This document shows, piece by piece, positions 44,083 to 53,591 of a stretch of DNA of 64,000 bases (its first letter is position 1; every line of letters starts with the position of its first letter). Origin of the DNA: Mucilaginibacter pineti (GTDB lineage Bacteria > Bacteroidota > Bacteroidia > Sphingobacteriales > Sphingobacteriaceae); contig NZ_FNAI01000001.1 in assembly GCF_900101875.1 (NCBI RefSeq), positions 248,001 through 312,000 on the forward strand, read 5' to 3'. A program made the position numbers and the translations under genes. The notes beneath the pieces are model-generated. The model was given only the letters and a program-made list of their open reading frames with translations, was not told the origin of the DNA and searched no databases.

Positions 44083-46476
44083 TTAATTTGCTGCGGAAAG
44101 GTTTTTAACCTCCTCGTTATTATATAAGGCTGGAACTGGGGTGTAATTAACACCTACCCTTAATGCCTTTAATCCGGTTACGCCTTGTAACTCTTCCAGT
44201 TCCAGTTGTTCCAGATCGTCGTTAAGGATATTTTGTTCCCGCAGGTATTTAATGTATTCCAGGTATTCGGCGGCTTCAGCCTGGCTAAAATATACCATGG
44301 CTATCTTATCGGGCTGGGTAAGGCGTTCAACCGTGCCAGCAATCAATACTTTGTCTATACGTTTTTTAACTACTTCATACCTGATGTTATAAGCGCCTTC
44401 TACATCAAAACGGCGTTCATCATTCCTGAAACTGATATCTATTGGGTTTGAATGGATAAATATTAGTTGTGTGGTCAACAACGGGCGCGAGATCTGGTCT
44501 ATCAGCCCATGCGTTAACCTTGTTACTTCGGCCATCGATCGTAATTGCCACAAACGAATATTCTTTAAGTACAACACATCAAATACCCGCGTTGGCGCTA
44601 TGGATTGACCTATGTATATATCGTACTCTACACCATCAGTCCTGAATTTTTCAAAATAGCACGGGAAGGAGTTTTGCACATCATCCTGTACCTGCTCAAA
44701 ATAATGGTTAATGGATGTATTTATCAGCTGCATACTCGCCTCCAGATTGCGACGGTTGGCAAATGAGAGTCCTGTTTCTTCTGATAGTGCATCAAAGTAC
44801 TTGTCGATTACAGCCTTTTCGTTGGGGTAATTTCTTCGGAAATGGTTGAGGAATGGGTTTACTTCCTCCAGTAAAAAACCATCCAGCAATAATTCGTCGT
44901 TGGTTGTAATAAAGCCATTTACCTTTTTTAGCCACTCTTCGCATTTGTAAATGAGGCGGTCGGTAAGGTCAAGATGGATGTGTTGCTTTAAAACTATCAG
45001 CGTATCCATAATGGTAGATAGCAAGGCCTTTAGATCATCCTGCAGGGCTGTGTTACGCTCAATGGTGGAATTACGGATATCTATAGCGCCGAACAACGGA
45101 TAAACATTATCAAAAACAACTGTTTGAATTTCCTGGTTCTTTTTCTTTTTGTTTGTCTTTTTAAGGTATTCCCAGGCAACTTCATTAAACTTCCATTGTA
45201 CGGATGGCTGTAGTGATGTAAATTTATCCTTGATCACTGTTTCTATCCGCGAATCGAAATTATCGATGCTGTTTTGCAGCTGCTGGGCTATAAGCGGCAT
45301 GGCAGCCTGTATTTTCGACAATAGCTTTTCGTAAAAGGTTATTTCCTCATATGAGTAAACTTCCATAATGCCGGCCATTTGCTTGTTGTAATACACCGGA
45401 AAAATACCATAGGACTTTATACCCGATTGCCTCAAAACATTCAGGAACGGATGTTTTGTGATCTTTTCATCAGTAAGCGAGCGGAAAAAGATGGGCTTGG
45501 GGTCCTTCTTATAATCGGCAGCAACCGAGTAAAATGTTTCCTCGGCCATACTAAATTGCTTTGCCGATGTAATAAGTACGCTTTGCGAACATTCATCGGT
45601 ATCAAATATCAACTTATCATTAATGGTAAGGAAAGGCAATAAGCCAAACTCAATTGCCGGGTTTTCTGATAATGTTTTTAACGAATCAATGGTATGGCGG
45701 TATTGATCTGCTTCATTGTTGGAGTGGTTAACCAGCTCGTTCCTGATGTTCTCCAAAGCGTGCTGGAGCGTTACATCGGTTAAGGTGATTACAGAAAATC
45801 CTTCGAACCTGAAGTTTGACAGCGGCAGCATTTCTTCCAGCAGATCTATCCCTTCATAATCATTAAGATAAGGCTCAATATTTTCGAAGGTAAGCTTCGG
45901 CAGCTCGCCAAATACTTTTATGTTGATGAACTGGGTATTGGTTTGAATGTTATAATACCTGGACAGATGGGTTTCCGGATCGCTATAGGAATACAATAGT
46001 TCATTCTTCACCATTGGGGAAAAACCATAAAACCTTTCCAGTATCAAATTGTAAATAAAGCGCTTCTGCCGCTGATCAAATAATTCTGTATCAGTAACAT
46101 CGGCTGCATGCAAACCGGAATGATGACTTGAATGGAAATCAAAAAAAGCTTCGGTACTAAAAAAAATCTTCTCGGGAACGGGGGTACTCAGCGCCCAAAA
46201 AAACTCTTTTTCGTTTAGGATAGGTGGCGTAAGTATACTGTATATGAGTTCCAGCATATCCCGGTATTTCTCGGCATTATCCGGATTCAGGTTAAGATCT
46301 ATACAGGTATCGTGCTCAAACTTGTTGAGTACATATTTGTAAAATTCAGATTTAAGGGTCTTTTCGGTTAGTATACGTTCCTTTAAATGGTCTACAAAGG
46401 GATTAAATGACAGGCATGAGTCTACCTGGCATATAAAACAATTGTCTTTATTTATATTTAGTACTTCTGTATGCAT
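44083..46476 (-). CDS. GAF-like-domain containing protein, about 797 residues
   Basis: A large soluble protein with no signal peptide. The middle third has a GAF-like segment (IKSYGIFPVYYNKQMAGIMEVYSYEE), and the second half is helix-rich. A Cys-rich start (NCFICQVDSC) could bind metal or be redox-active. The start is put at ATG 46476 (MHTEVLNINKDN); the longer frame begins inside the preceding gene. I recognise similar proteins as conserved in Sphingobacteriaceae, but no function is known to me. It is the last gene of the HD/ppk1 operon, 23 bases after the kinase-like barrel gene, and may act as a cytoplasmic sensor for it. Confidence 0.7.
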   Translation of the reverse strand: MHTEVLNINKDNCFICQVDSCLSFNPFVDHLKERILTEKTLKSEFYKYVLNKFEHDTCIDLNLNPDNAEKYRDMLELIYSILTPPILNEKEFFWALSTPVPEKIFFSTEAFFDFHSSHHSGLHAADVTDTELFDQRQKRFIYNLILERFYGFSPMVKNELLYSYSDPETHLSRYYNIQTNTQFINIKVFGELPKLTFENIEPYLNDYEGIDLLEEMLPLSNFRFEGFSVITLTDVTLQHALENIRNELVNHSNNEADQYRHTIDSLKTLSENPAIEFGLLPFLTINDKLIFDTDECSQSVLITSAKQFSMAEETFYSVAADYKKDPKPIFFRSLTDEKITKHPFLNVLRQSGIKSYGIFPVYYNKQMAGIMEVYSYEEITFYEKLLSKIQAAMPLIAQQLQNSIDNFDSRIETVIKDKFTSLQPSVQWKFNEVAWEYLKKTNKKKKNQEIQTVVFDNVYPLFGAIDIRNSTIERNTALQDDLKALLSTIMDTLIVLKQHIHLDLTDRLIYKCEEWLKKVNGFITTNDELLLDGFLLEEVNPFLNHFRRNYPNEKAVIDKYFDALSEETGLSFANRRNLEASMQLINTSINHYFEQVQDDVQNSFPCYFEKFRTDGVEYDIYIGQSIAPTRVFDVLYLKNIRLWQLRSMAEVTRLTHGLIDQISRPLLTTQLIFIHSNPIDISFRNDERRFDVEGAYNIRYEVVKKRIDKVLIAGTVERLTQPDKIAMVYFSQAEAAEYLEYIKYLREQNILNDDLEQLELEELQGVTGLKALRVGVNYTPVPALYNNEEVKNLSAAN

Positions 46477-46499
46477 TTCGCGTTTAACTATCCCCCTTT

Positions 46500-49061
46500 T
46501 TAAAACCTGAATGCTGTTGAAAGATAAGGGTACCATCCTTCTTCAGAGTGACCGGCCACTATTTTTATAACAGCCAGTTTTGCCGGTGCCACGTAAAAAC
46601 CGCCGCCTGTGCCATTATGCCATTTATCAGAGTGCTCGCCCTTTTCCCAAACGCGACCAACATCATAAAAGCCTAAGATACCAATTTGGCCGGGTACAAT
46701 ATAACTTGCAAAATCTGTAAGCTTTATACGCAGTTCCAGGTTATTGTATAAACTGTACTGCCCGGCAAAACGATAAAGCCTGTAACCTAATAAATTATCC
46801 TGCCCTCCTAAAAATAAAGATTGATAGAAAGCGGTTTTGCCAGCAGTAACACCACCACCCACTCTATCGACAAGTACAATGGAGCCTTTGGTGTTCAGGC
46901 TTTGGTATAATGCAGCTTCAGGAATAAGTTGTGCAAATGTGTTTGAATTACTGTTTAATCCGGTATAACCCTGTAGTTTAACATTTATGTAAATTCCTGA
47001 TGATGGCAGTATCTTATTGTTACGCTTGTCGGCTGTAAAATTCATAAGTATGCCGGCAAATACTTTTCGTTTGTCAAAGGTATAACTATCAGAGCCGTTT
47101 GTAAGTAATGGATTTGTAATTAAACGACCTTTATTATCCTCATCATCAAGACTATAATATTGAAATGACGGACCGATGTTAAATTTTGTGCCACCTTTTT
47201 TTGAAACCCAGCTCAAAGCCGGATCAAACTGTATGGTATTAAACCTTGCCCGGTAAAAGGTTTTGTAATCTCCGGTTTTATCAAACACGGTTTCATTACC
47301 ACGGCCAAAGAAGTTAAGATTACCGGGTATATTGGCCTGAAACTGCATCAGGAAATTTGCTTTGCCAACGGCCTGTATCCATTCACCTTCGTATTTAAGC
47401 TTGAAAGCTTTGGTGCTAAATGAATGGCTTAAAAACACGGTTTGCACATCATTGTACGGCAGTTTACGGAAACCCTTTTGGTGAATATATTTAAATCCCA
47501 ATCCAAGCAAAACGCCTTCATCGGGGTTTATCTCAATATTGGCCAGCGGCATAGTAGTGCTTAAGAGGTTAACCCTTAAGAATGATATATTAGCGCTATC
47601 GGCCGAGATATGTTTACGTACGTTTGAGCTATCGCCGGTTATGGTTAACTTTTTACCACGATCATACAGTTGCACTGTATTGCGCGATTTTATAATATTA
47701 TAATTTTTAGTACCTGTACTATCAATAAAGCGAAGTTTGATTGGCGATGTGGCATTGTTTAAAACCACCTTATCATCGCCACCTGCTACATACAAGCGGA
47801 TCTCCTTGGTGATATCGGCGCTGTAATTTATGTTCATCAGCGTGTCTTTAACCTCGCCGTTTTTATTGATCTTGTTAATGGTGATGTTAAGGCCATTATT
47901 GGGGATATCCTTAATATTTACCAATTCATTTTTATTACTTGTGTAGATATCTATAATTTCATTTGCAAACTTGTAATAGTAATCCATAGCGGCAGGAATG
48001 TTATCCCTGCGCTCCTTTAATTGTTTAAACAGCACATCATGCCGCAGTTTATATGATGAGGTGGGTAAACGCCTTAAACCGGCTTCTAAAACCTCATCAG
48101 TTTCGGCGGCTACAAATTCTTTAACTATCCTTGTCCACTGGTCATAATTGTACTGCATAGCCGGGAAACGGTTCATGAACATGGTTTTCCAGATAGAATA
48201 CCTGATATCAAGTATCTTACCGCCAAATCCCTGTAAATTGGGTGCCAGCCATTCCCTTGCCGCAATATAAGGTAATACGCCCTGGTTAGTGTAAACAACC
48301 TGGTCACGATCCCGCGGAACACCGGTATAAAAAGCGCCCCTGTTGGTTTTATCATTTTTCCATCGCCATTGGTCACTGTGCCTGTCCCAGTCGCCTAAAA
48401 GCAGGTCAAGTAAGCGTGCGCGTAAAAATGCTTCGCCATCAACGGTATTGTCATTATCCTTTATCAGCTTTTCAATCATTTCTGTCGAATTATCTGATTT
48501 TCCGGTGGGTTCGCGTTCTTCCAGTAAAACCACCTTATTATCAAAGATCTGGTTAAACTCCCCTAATTTTTCATCGGGCGACATTACACCAATTATAGGG
48601 TTGGCATGAGGCACGCGGGCGGCATCAGCCAGCGGCGGAACAATAAGGGCCGAGAACGGGTGCTGCGCGCTCATGGCATCATTTACCCAATCTTTTGCAA
48701 ACGTTTCCTGAAACTCTTCGGGCAATATTTTCTCCGGGCTTTTTTCTACGCTACGGATCACCCATTGCTTACCGTTTTTATCTTCCAGCCGGAGTGAATG
48801 CGTTTGAAAACCACCGCCTATTTTCAGCGGTGTTAAGCCACCATGTATCTCGGAGATCCTGATCACCGGTAATTTGGTATCTGCGGCCCACTCTTCGCGG
48901 TAGTTTTCGCCAAAAAGCCACCTGTGGAAGCCACTTTTATTATTGTATGAAGGATGTACCTTAACAACTACACTATCGCCAGTAATTGGTGTCAGCTTTT
49001 GAGCCGATACCGACAATCCTCCTAATAACAAGGTAACAAGCAGGGGTAATTTTTTAATCAT
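46500..49061 (-). CDS. Omp85/BamA-TamA-like outer-membrane barrel with N-terminal kinase-fold-like domain
   Basis: A signal peptide (IKKLPLLVTLLLGGLSVSA) sends it to the envelope. Residues 25-300 are not POTRA-like. They contain WVIRSVEKSPEK, GDWDRHSDQWRW (Asp224-Trp-Asp226-Arg227-His228...Asp230) and PRDRDQVV (Asp251, Asp253), which resemble the catalytic and metal motifs of FAM20C/HipA/CotH-type kinases. From about 490 to the C-terminal Phe853 the sequence is an Omp85-type barrel (LGGQDNLLGYRLYRFAGQ, final TAFRF). It may be an outer-membrane protein with phosphotransfer or related activity facing the periplasm. Its position three genes after ppk1 suggests a phosphate link. The kinase assignment is inference from motifs. 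Confidence 0.78.
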   Translation of the reverse strand: MIKKLPLLVTLLLGGLSVSAQKLTPITGDSVVVKVHPSYNNKSGFHRWLFGENYREEWAADTKLPVIRISEIHGGLTPLKIGGGFQTHSLRLEDKNGKQWVIRSVEKSPEKILPEEFQETFAKDWVNDAMSAQHPFSALIVPPLADAARVPHANPIIGVMSPDEKLGEFNQIFDNKVVLLEEREPTGKSDNSTEMIEKLIKDNDNTVDGEAFLRARLLDLLLGDWDRHSDQWRWKNDKTNRGAFYTGVPRDRDQVVYTNQGVLPYIAAREWLAPNLQGFGGKILDIRYSIWKTMFMNRFPAMQYNYDQWTRIVKEFVAAETDEVLEAGLRRLPTSSYKLRHDVLFKQLKERRDNIPAAMDYYYKFANEIIDIYTSNKNELVNIKDIPNNGLNITINKINKNGEVKDTLMNINYSADITKEIRLYVAGGDDKVVLNNATSPIKLRFIDSTGTKNYNIIKSRNTVQLYDRGKKLTITGDSSNVRKHISADSANISFLRVNLLSTTMPLANIEINPDEGVLLGLGFKYIHQKGFRKLPYNDVQTVFLSHSFSTKAFKLKYEGEWIQAVGKANFLMQFQANIPGNLNFFGRGNETVFDKTGDYKTFYRARFNTIQFDPALSWVSKKGGTKFNIGPSFQYYSLDDEDNKGRLITNPLLTNGSDSYTFDKRKVFAGILMNFTADKRNNKILPSSGIYINVKLQGYTGLNSNSNTFAQLIPEAALYQSLNTKGSIVLVDRVGGGVTAGKTAFYQSLFLGGQDNLLGYRLYRFAGQYSLYNNLELRIKLTDFASYIVPGQIGILGFYDVGRVWEKGEHSDKWHNGTGGGFYVAPAKLAVIKIVAGHSEEGWYPYLSTAFRF

Positions 49062-49094
49062 GATATGTAGGTATTAGTAGAAGTATTGCTGATG

Positions 49095-49997
49095 CTACTT
49101 AATTTTATAATTGAATTTTAATACGTTACCGGGCGATACTTTGTCGCCCTCGTTTGATATATACAAGTTATGCTGATTATCAAAGGCTATCCCCTCCGGC
49201 TGATTAAATAAACCCGGATTAAGCGGGTAAACTGTTTTAACCTTCCAATCGGCATCGGCCACCACCAGCATTTTATTGGATGATGACAGTATATACCACT
49301 CGTTGGTAACCGTATTTTTTGTTAACGCCGATGGGTGGAACGAGATCCTTTTTTTATCGGTAATTTTTTCTATCTCCTTTACGTTGATGCTAAAACCGCC
49401 AGATTGTTTCACGGTACCATCGGCTTGTAACGCCAAAACATAAACACTGCTGGTTTTGGTGGTGCGATCATCTGCGCAGTGTTTACAAAGTACATAAAGT
49501 AACCCTGTTTTTTCATCGGCATAAAGGCCTTCGTATTCACCGGCTGGTAAAATGTCCTGCAGCTTTTTAACGTTTGCTATTTCTGGTTTCTTAACCTCGG
49601 TAAACGGAAAAGTAAACAATACGCCATCACTGCGCAGCAAAATTACTTGGTTACGGCAAATGGCAATATCCTCATAGTCGCCTTTTTTACCAAATTTGCT
49701 GGTGTTAACTTGTTTATCGCCCAATTTAAAGCTGTATACATTGCCATCTTCGTCTTGTTCGGCAAATATCATATCGGGTTTGCCCTGGTAAAAAGCAATG
49801 CCCGATATTTCTGTAAGGGCATCGGGCATGTTATATTTTACAGGCTTAGTGAGGTCATACCCTTTAGGACTAACATCTTCATTGCTTTCTACCTTTTGCG
49901 CGCATGAGATCACTGAAAGAATACCCACCGAAATAGATAATACCGTAATGCAGCGAATTGCCTGATACATAGCTTTATTTGTTTTAAACCGTTTCAT
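49095..49997 (-). CDS. SdiA-regulated-type beta-propeller lipoprotein
   Basis: The start is placed at ATG 49997, which overlaps the ppk1 end by 14 bases; a second ATG at 49970 would also give a full signal. The lipobox is VISCAQK. The mature domain reads like a YjiK/SdiA-regulated propeller: TEISGIAFYQGKPDMIFAEQDEDG, KKGDYEDIAICRNQVILLRSDG, FHPSALTKNTVTNEWYIL and GLFNQPEGIAFDNQHNLYISNEGD are repeated blade-like strands. It probably binds a ligand or partner at the periplasmic face of the outer membrane. No catalytic function is known. It is embedded in the ppk1 operon. Confidence 0.8.
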   Translation of the reverse strand: MKRFKTNKAMYQAIRCITVLSISVGILSVISCAQKVESNEDVSPKGYDLTKPVKYNMPDALTEISGIAFYQGKPDMIFAEQDEDGNVYSFKLGDKQVNTSKFGKKGDYEDIAICRNQVILLRSDGVLFTFPFTEVKKPEIANVKKLQDILPAGEYEGLYADEKTGLLYVLCKHCADDRTTKTSSVYVLALQADGTVKQSGGFSINVKEIEKITDKKRISFHPSALTKNTVTNEWYILSSSNKMLVVADADWKVKTVYPLNPGLFNQPEGIAFDNQHNLYISNEGDKVSPGNVLKFNYKIK

Positions 49998-52029
49998 AGG
50001 CTTTATGCTGTAAAAGTTTATAAATTTCGTTTTGTGACTGCACCAAGGGCTCCACAGGTTGAATGCTGATATTTTGCAGTTGTTCATTTAGCATTACTGC
50101 CTGTACATTATCTTTTAACAGGATATCGATAAGCTCCATAACTTCCGCTTTGATCTGCTGATCGTACACCGGGTAACATACTTCAACCCGACGGTAAATA
50201 TTGCGGTTCATCCAGTCGGCCGAGCCCATGAAAACCTCTGGTTTACCATTGTTATGGAATATAAAAACACGCCCATGTTCCAGGTAGCGGTCTACAATAC
50301 GTTTAACGGTGATATTCTCGCTCATGCCCTTTACGCCGGGGATGATGCAGCAAATACTACGTACGATAAGGGATATTTTTACACCGGCCTGTGATGCCTC
50401 GTATAGTTTCGCTATCAGGGTTCGTTCTTCAAGGTTATTCAGCTTTATGGTGATAGTTGCGGGTAAGCCTCGTTTTATGTTTGCTATTTCACGGTCTATC
50501 AGTTCAATAAACCTGTCCTGTAAGTTAAACTGTGCTACCAGCAGGTGTTTAAAATCAATAGGATACCCGGCAGATGATTTCACTCTTTTAGCCAGGAAAA
50601 TGAACAGCAGTTCTACTTCGCGCAGCAATAAAGGGTTTGCCGTCATTAAAATATGATCGGTGTAAAATGCCGCGGTGCTTTCGTTAAAATTGCCGGTAGC
50701 CAACAACCCGGCATACTTGGCGCGGCCATCAATGTGTCTTTTTACGAGGGCTACTTTGGCGTGTACCTTTAAAGCTTTATCGCTGTAAATAACATCTACG
50801 CCGGCGGCCTTCATTTTCTTTGCCCATTTAACGTTGTTGGCCTCATCAAAGCGGGCTTTAAGCTCCACCATTACCCGCACTTTTTTACCATTATTGGCAG
50901 CGCTGATGAGCGCGTTAACAATGCGCGAGTCGCTGGCTACACGGTAAAGCGTAACAGATATTTCCTCTACTGTTACATCAATAGCAGCCTCATTAAAAAA
51001 ACGAAGAATGGGATTATAGGATTGGTACGGTGCATGAAAAATGCAATCCTGTTTGGCAATGTAATCCAGCAGCGATTCATCAGCATTTAATTTACAGCTA
51101 ATTATTGGCTGCCAGCGGGTATAACGTAAGCCGGGGCTATTAACGGGCAGCGCCATTAAATCTTTTAGGTTATGGTACACGCCACCCTCAACCACACTGG
51201 AATCCAGCAAACCAAACTTTTCCATTACGTAATGCAGTGTACGCAACGGGATGCCAGGCTGGTGTAAAAAACGGGTAGCTATACCCATATCACGCTTTAA
51301 CAGCTGTTTTTCTATCTGTTCAGATAAGTCGCCATGAAATTCATCTTTAAGGTCAAGTTCGGCATCGCGGGTGATCTTAAAACTGTAACAGCCACTTATT
51401 TCTTCGCTTTTAAATACTTTGTTGAGATTATGCCGCAGGATATCATCCAGGAAAACAATGTATTGCTGTTCATCGGCGGTAACGCTGTAAAACCTCGGCA
51501 ACTGGTTTGATGGGATATTGAGGATAACGTTACGCTCCTTGTTTTCTTTTGAAACTAAAGTGATCAAAAAATAGAGCCGGTTATTTTCCGGGAAAAACTT
51601 TTTAGCGGTTTCGGCTAAATCAACAGGCTGCAAAAATGCCATAACCTGGCTGTAAAAGTAATCGCTTACTTTATCGGCAACTGCTGCAGGTAACGGCGTA
51701 TTAAACAGTAGCGTAACCCCGTTTTGTTTTAACAGGGGAATAAGCTTGCCTGTAAAGATCTGCCCGAATTTTTGTAAGTGGTGTGCTATCAGTTCCTGCG
51801 CTTCCAGTAAAACATCGGCTTTTTGATTATGTCCTTTATCGGCCAGGTTATGCAGTGCTAGCAAAACCGGCATCCGCACCCGGTAAAATTCATCAAGGTT
51901 GGATGAGTATATCGATAGGAAATTCACCCTTTCCATTTCAGGAATATCTTCTTTGGCGGCTTCTAACAAAATGCGCTCGTTAAAAAGCAGCCAGCTCAGG
52001 TCCCGGTCAAAAAATGAGTACTGATCCAT
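49984..52029 (-). CDS. ppk1: Polyphosphate kinase 1
   Basis: Catalyses reversible transfer of the gamma phosphate of ATP onto polyphosphate. The start is ATG 52029 (MDQYSFFDRDLSWLLFNERIL), the classic PPK1 N-terminus; the longer frame adds an unrelated leader. The order of domains is normal: N-terminal helical domain, head domain, and two PLD-like catalytic domains. Catalytic histidines are in KALKVHAKVALVKRH and the second HxK-type region near RVFIFHNNGKPEVFMGSADWMNRN. The 681-residue length matches the family. It lies between the HD-Pycsar-TM gene (37 bases upstream) and the SdiA-regulated-type gene. Confidence 0.97.
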   Translation of the reverse strand: MDQYSFFDRDLSWLLFNERILLEAAKEDIPEMERVNFLSIYSSNLDEFYRVRMPVLLALHNLADKGHNQKADVLLEAQELIAHHLQKFGQIFTGKLIPLLKQNGVTLLFNTPLPAAVADKVSDYFYSQVMAFLQPVDLAETAKKFFPENNRLYFLITLVSKENKERNVILNIPSNQLPRFYSVTADEQQYIVFLDDILRHNLNKVFKSEEISGCYSFKITRDAELDLKDEFHGDLSEQIEKQLLKRDMGIATRFLHQPGIPLRTLHYVMEKFGLLDSSVVEGGVYHNLKDLMALPVNSPGLRYTRWQPIISCKLNADESLLDYIAKQDCIFHAPYQSYNPILRFFNEAAIDVTVEEISVTLYRVASDSRIVNALISAANNGKKVRVMVELKARFDEANNVKWAKKMKAAGVDVIYSDKALKVHAKVALVKRHIDGRAKYAGLLATGNFNESTAAFYTDHILMTANPLLLREVELLFIFLAKRVKSSAGYPIDFKHLLVAQFNLQDRFIELIDREIANIKRGLPATITIKLNNLEERTLIAKLYEASQAGVKISLIVRSICCIIPGVKGMSENITVKRIVDRYLEHGRVFIFHNNGKPEVFMGSADWMNRNIYRRVEVCYPVYDQQIKAEVMELIDILLKDNVQAVMLNEQLQNISIQPVEPLVQSQNEIYKLLQHKAYETV

Positions 52030-52066
52030 AGTAGCAAATAATATATTGAGCGATTTTAACTGTCGC

Positions 52067-53296
52067 TTATAGTAAAGATGAAACAATAAAAGCCCCTACC
52101 GAAACAATAAGGCCGAACATAAAGATGTTGTACGATGCTCTCAGCAGGCGATATTTTTTACCCAGTACCACGCCTTGCGAATAGTTATCGCGAATTAAGC
52201 TGCCGTATAAAAATTCCTTATCGTCCATCATTTTTATCATCCCACCGGCATATTCATCGAAGGACATGCGGTAAAAATTACCAAAGAACAGTAGGTTAAC
52301 CGTTTTCTTTTCAATATCCTCATGTGTAAACAAACCTTGCGGTATGGATGGCCGTGTAGCCAGTATAGAAAACGTCATGGTAAGCAAGCTTACCGTTAAC
52401 AGCATAAACGTAGGGATGAGCAGGTTTGAATGTTCATCGAGCTTACGCAACACCAAACTAATAATGGCCGATAAGATAATAGAGTTCACGGTGATCATAA
52501 TATGGGCTTTATTATCGGCCATATCACTTAAACGCTGATGATTGCTTGAGCTAATACGAAACATAGTTTCGATACCGCGTTCAGGCTTGTCGTTTTTATC
52601 GCTCTTGTGCTTTTTATCGTGCTTATCATGATCTTCGTTATCGTCATTTGCTTCGGCAGCCTTGGCTTCCGGAGATTCTGTTACTTCGGTTTCTTCTTTC
52701 ACGTCGGCTTGTTTTTCGATGAGTTTATCCAGGTTTTTTTGCTGCTTATCATTTAGCAGCAAGCGGCAATAATCGGTAAAATACTGGTGCGACCGGAGCA
52801 TTTCGATATTCATGGTACGCCATTCGTCCTTGTCGATTTCCTTGTGCTTCACGGCTTCAATTTCTTTCCGCAACAGTTTGCTCTTATCTTTAAAATCATC
52901 TGTGCCTAAATGGAAAAGATCGGCATCGCATAAAATTTGCTCCAATAAATTAGTGGGGTTCTGGGGCATTCTTGTTGCCAGTATGCAGGTACCCACTTTT
53001 GTTATAATAGCTTCATCAACCTTTTGTTGTTTCAAAAAGTGATCTGCAATGCCAACGCTTTTGTGTTCGTGGTCGGCCTTATCCGTATAGTAACCTGTGT
53101 CATGGAACCAGGCTGCGGCTATCACCACAAAAAAATCCTCGTCGCTTAGTTGATAATGGTTGGCTATCTGGGTGGTAGCGGCAACAACATCTTTAGTATG
53201 CTTAAGATTATGGTATACCAGCTCGGCATCATGATGCGAATCAAAATAGGATAACGTATATTTTTTAACCTTCTCTAATAGCTGTTGAAATTTCAT
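52067..53296 (-). CDS. HD-domain phosphohydrolase fused to a Pycsar-effector-type membrane domain (PycTM-like)
   Basis: Residues 20-190 form an HD domain, with His29/His33 (VYHNLKHTK), His65-Asp66 (WFHDTGY) and a later Asp (LCDADLFHLG) as metal ligands. A highly charged linker (about 205-245, rich in Asp, Glu, Lys and His) follows. The C-terminal ~160 residues have the DUF5706/PycTM layout: a soluble helix (NHQRLSDMADNKAHIMITVN), two membrane helices, an amphipathic stretch and a last helix (FMFGLIVSVGAFIVSSLL). In Pycsar, such domains respond to cCMP or cUMP; here no cyclase is adjacent and the HD domain could degrade a nucleotide signal. It leads the ppk1 operon. Confidence 0.85.
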   Translation of the reverse strand: MKFQQLLEKVKKYTLSYFDSHHDAELVYHNLKHTKDVVAATTQIANHYQLSDEDFFVVIAAAWFHDTGYYTDKADHEHKSVGIADHFLKQQKVDEAIITKVGTCILATRMPQNPTNLLEQILCDADLFHLGTDDFKDKSKLLRKEIEAVKHKEIDKDEWRTMNIEMLRSHQYFTDYCRLLLNDKQQKNLDKLIEKQADVKEETEVTESPEAKAAEANDDNEDHDKHDKKHKSDKNDKPERGIETMFRISSSNHQRLSDMADNKAHIMITVNSIILSAIISLVLRKLDEHSNLLIPTFMLLTVSLLTMTFSILATRPSIPQGLFTHEDIEKKTVNLLFFGNFYRMSFDEYAGGMIKMMDDKEFLYGSLIRDNYSQGVVLGKKYRLLRASYNIFMFGLIVSVGAFIVSSLL

Positions 53297-53591
53297 TGGT
53301 GATTTTGTAATTATGTAACCAAATTTATTCTAAAATTCCCGATTTACCGCTTGTTTACAGTCAATTCATTAATAATTGCCTTAAATTTATCATAAGCAAG
53401 CTTGCAATAAGCTTTGATTGAATTATGGTATAATCCCATATTTGTAAGCTCTGGTCATTTGTTTGCCAATAAACAAACGCTATACCGATATGTAATAGTT
53501 TAATTATAAGTGAATTACGTAATGGTGATGCAAAGCCAAAAACGATATATCGCCATTAAACGGACTAATCACGAAATATCATAAACTTCAG

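Noticed and set aside
52067..53296. A complete Pycsar anti-phage system
   Set aside because: A PycTM-like domain is present, but no PycC-type cyclase or other defence gene is adjacent, and the domain is fused to HD next to ppk1. Only the fusion is reported.
53320..53327. Promoter for the HD/ppk1 operon (TAAATTTG on the minus strand)
   Set aside because: The -7 matches the consensus, but no -33 TTTG is at the right distance. Possible, not listed as a feature.
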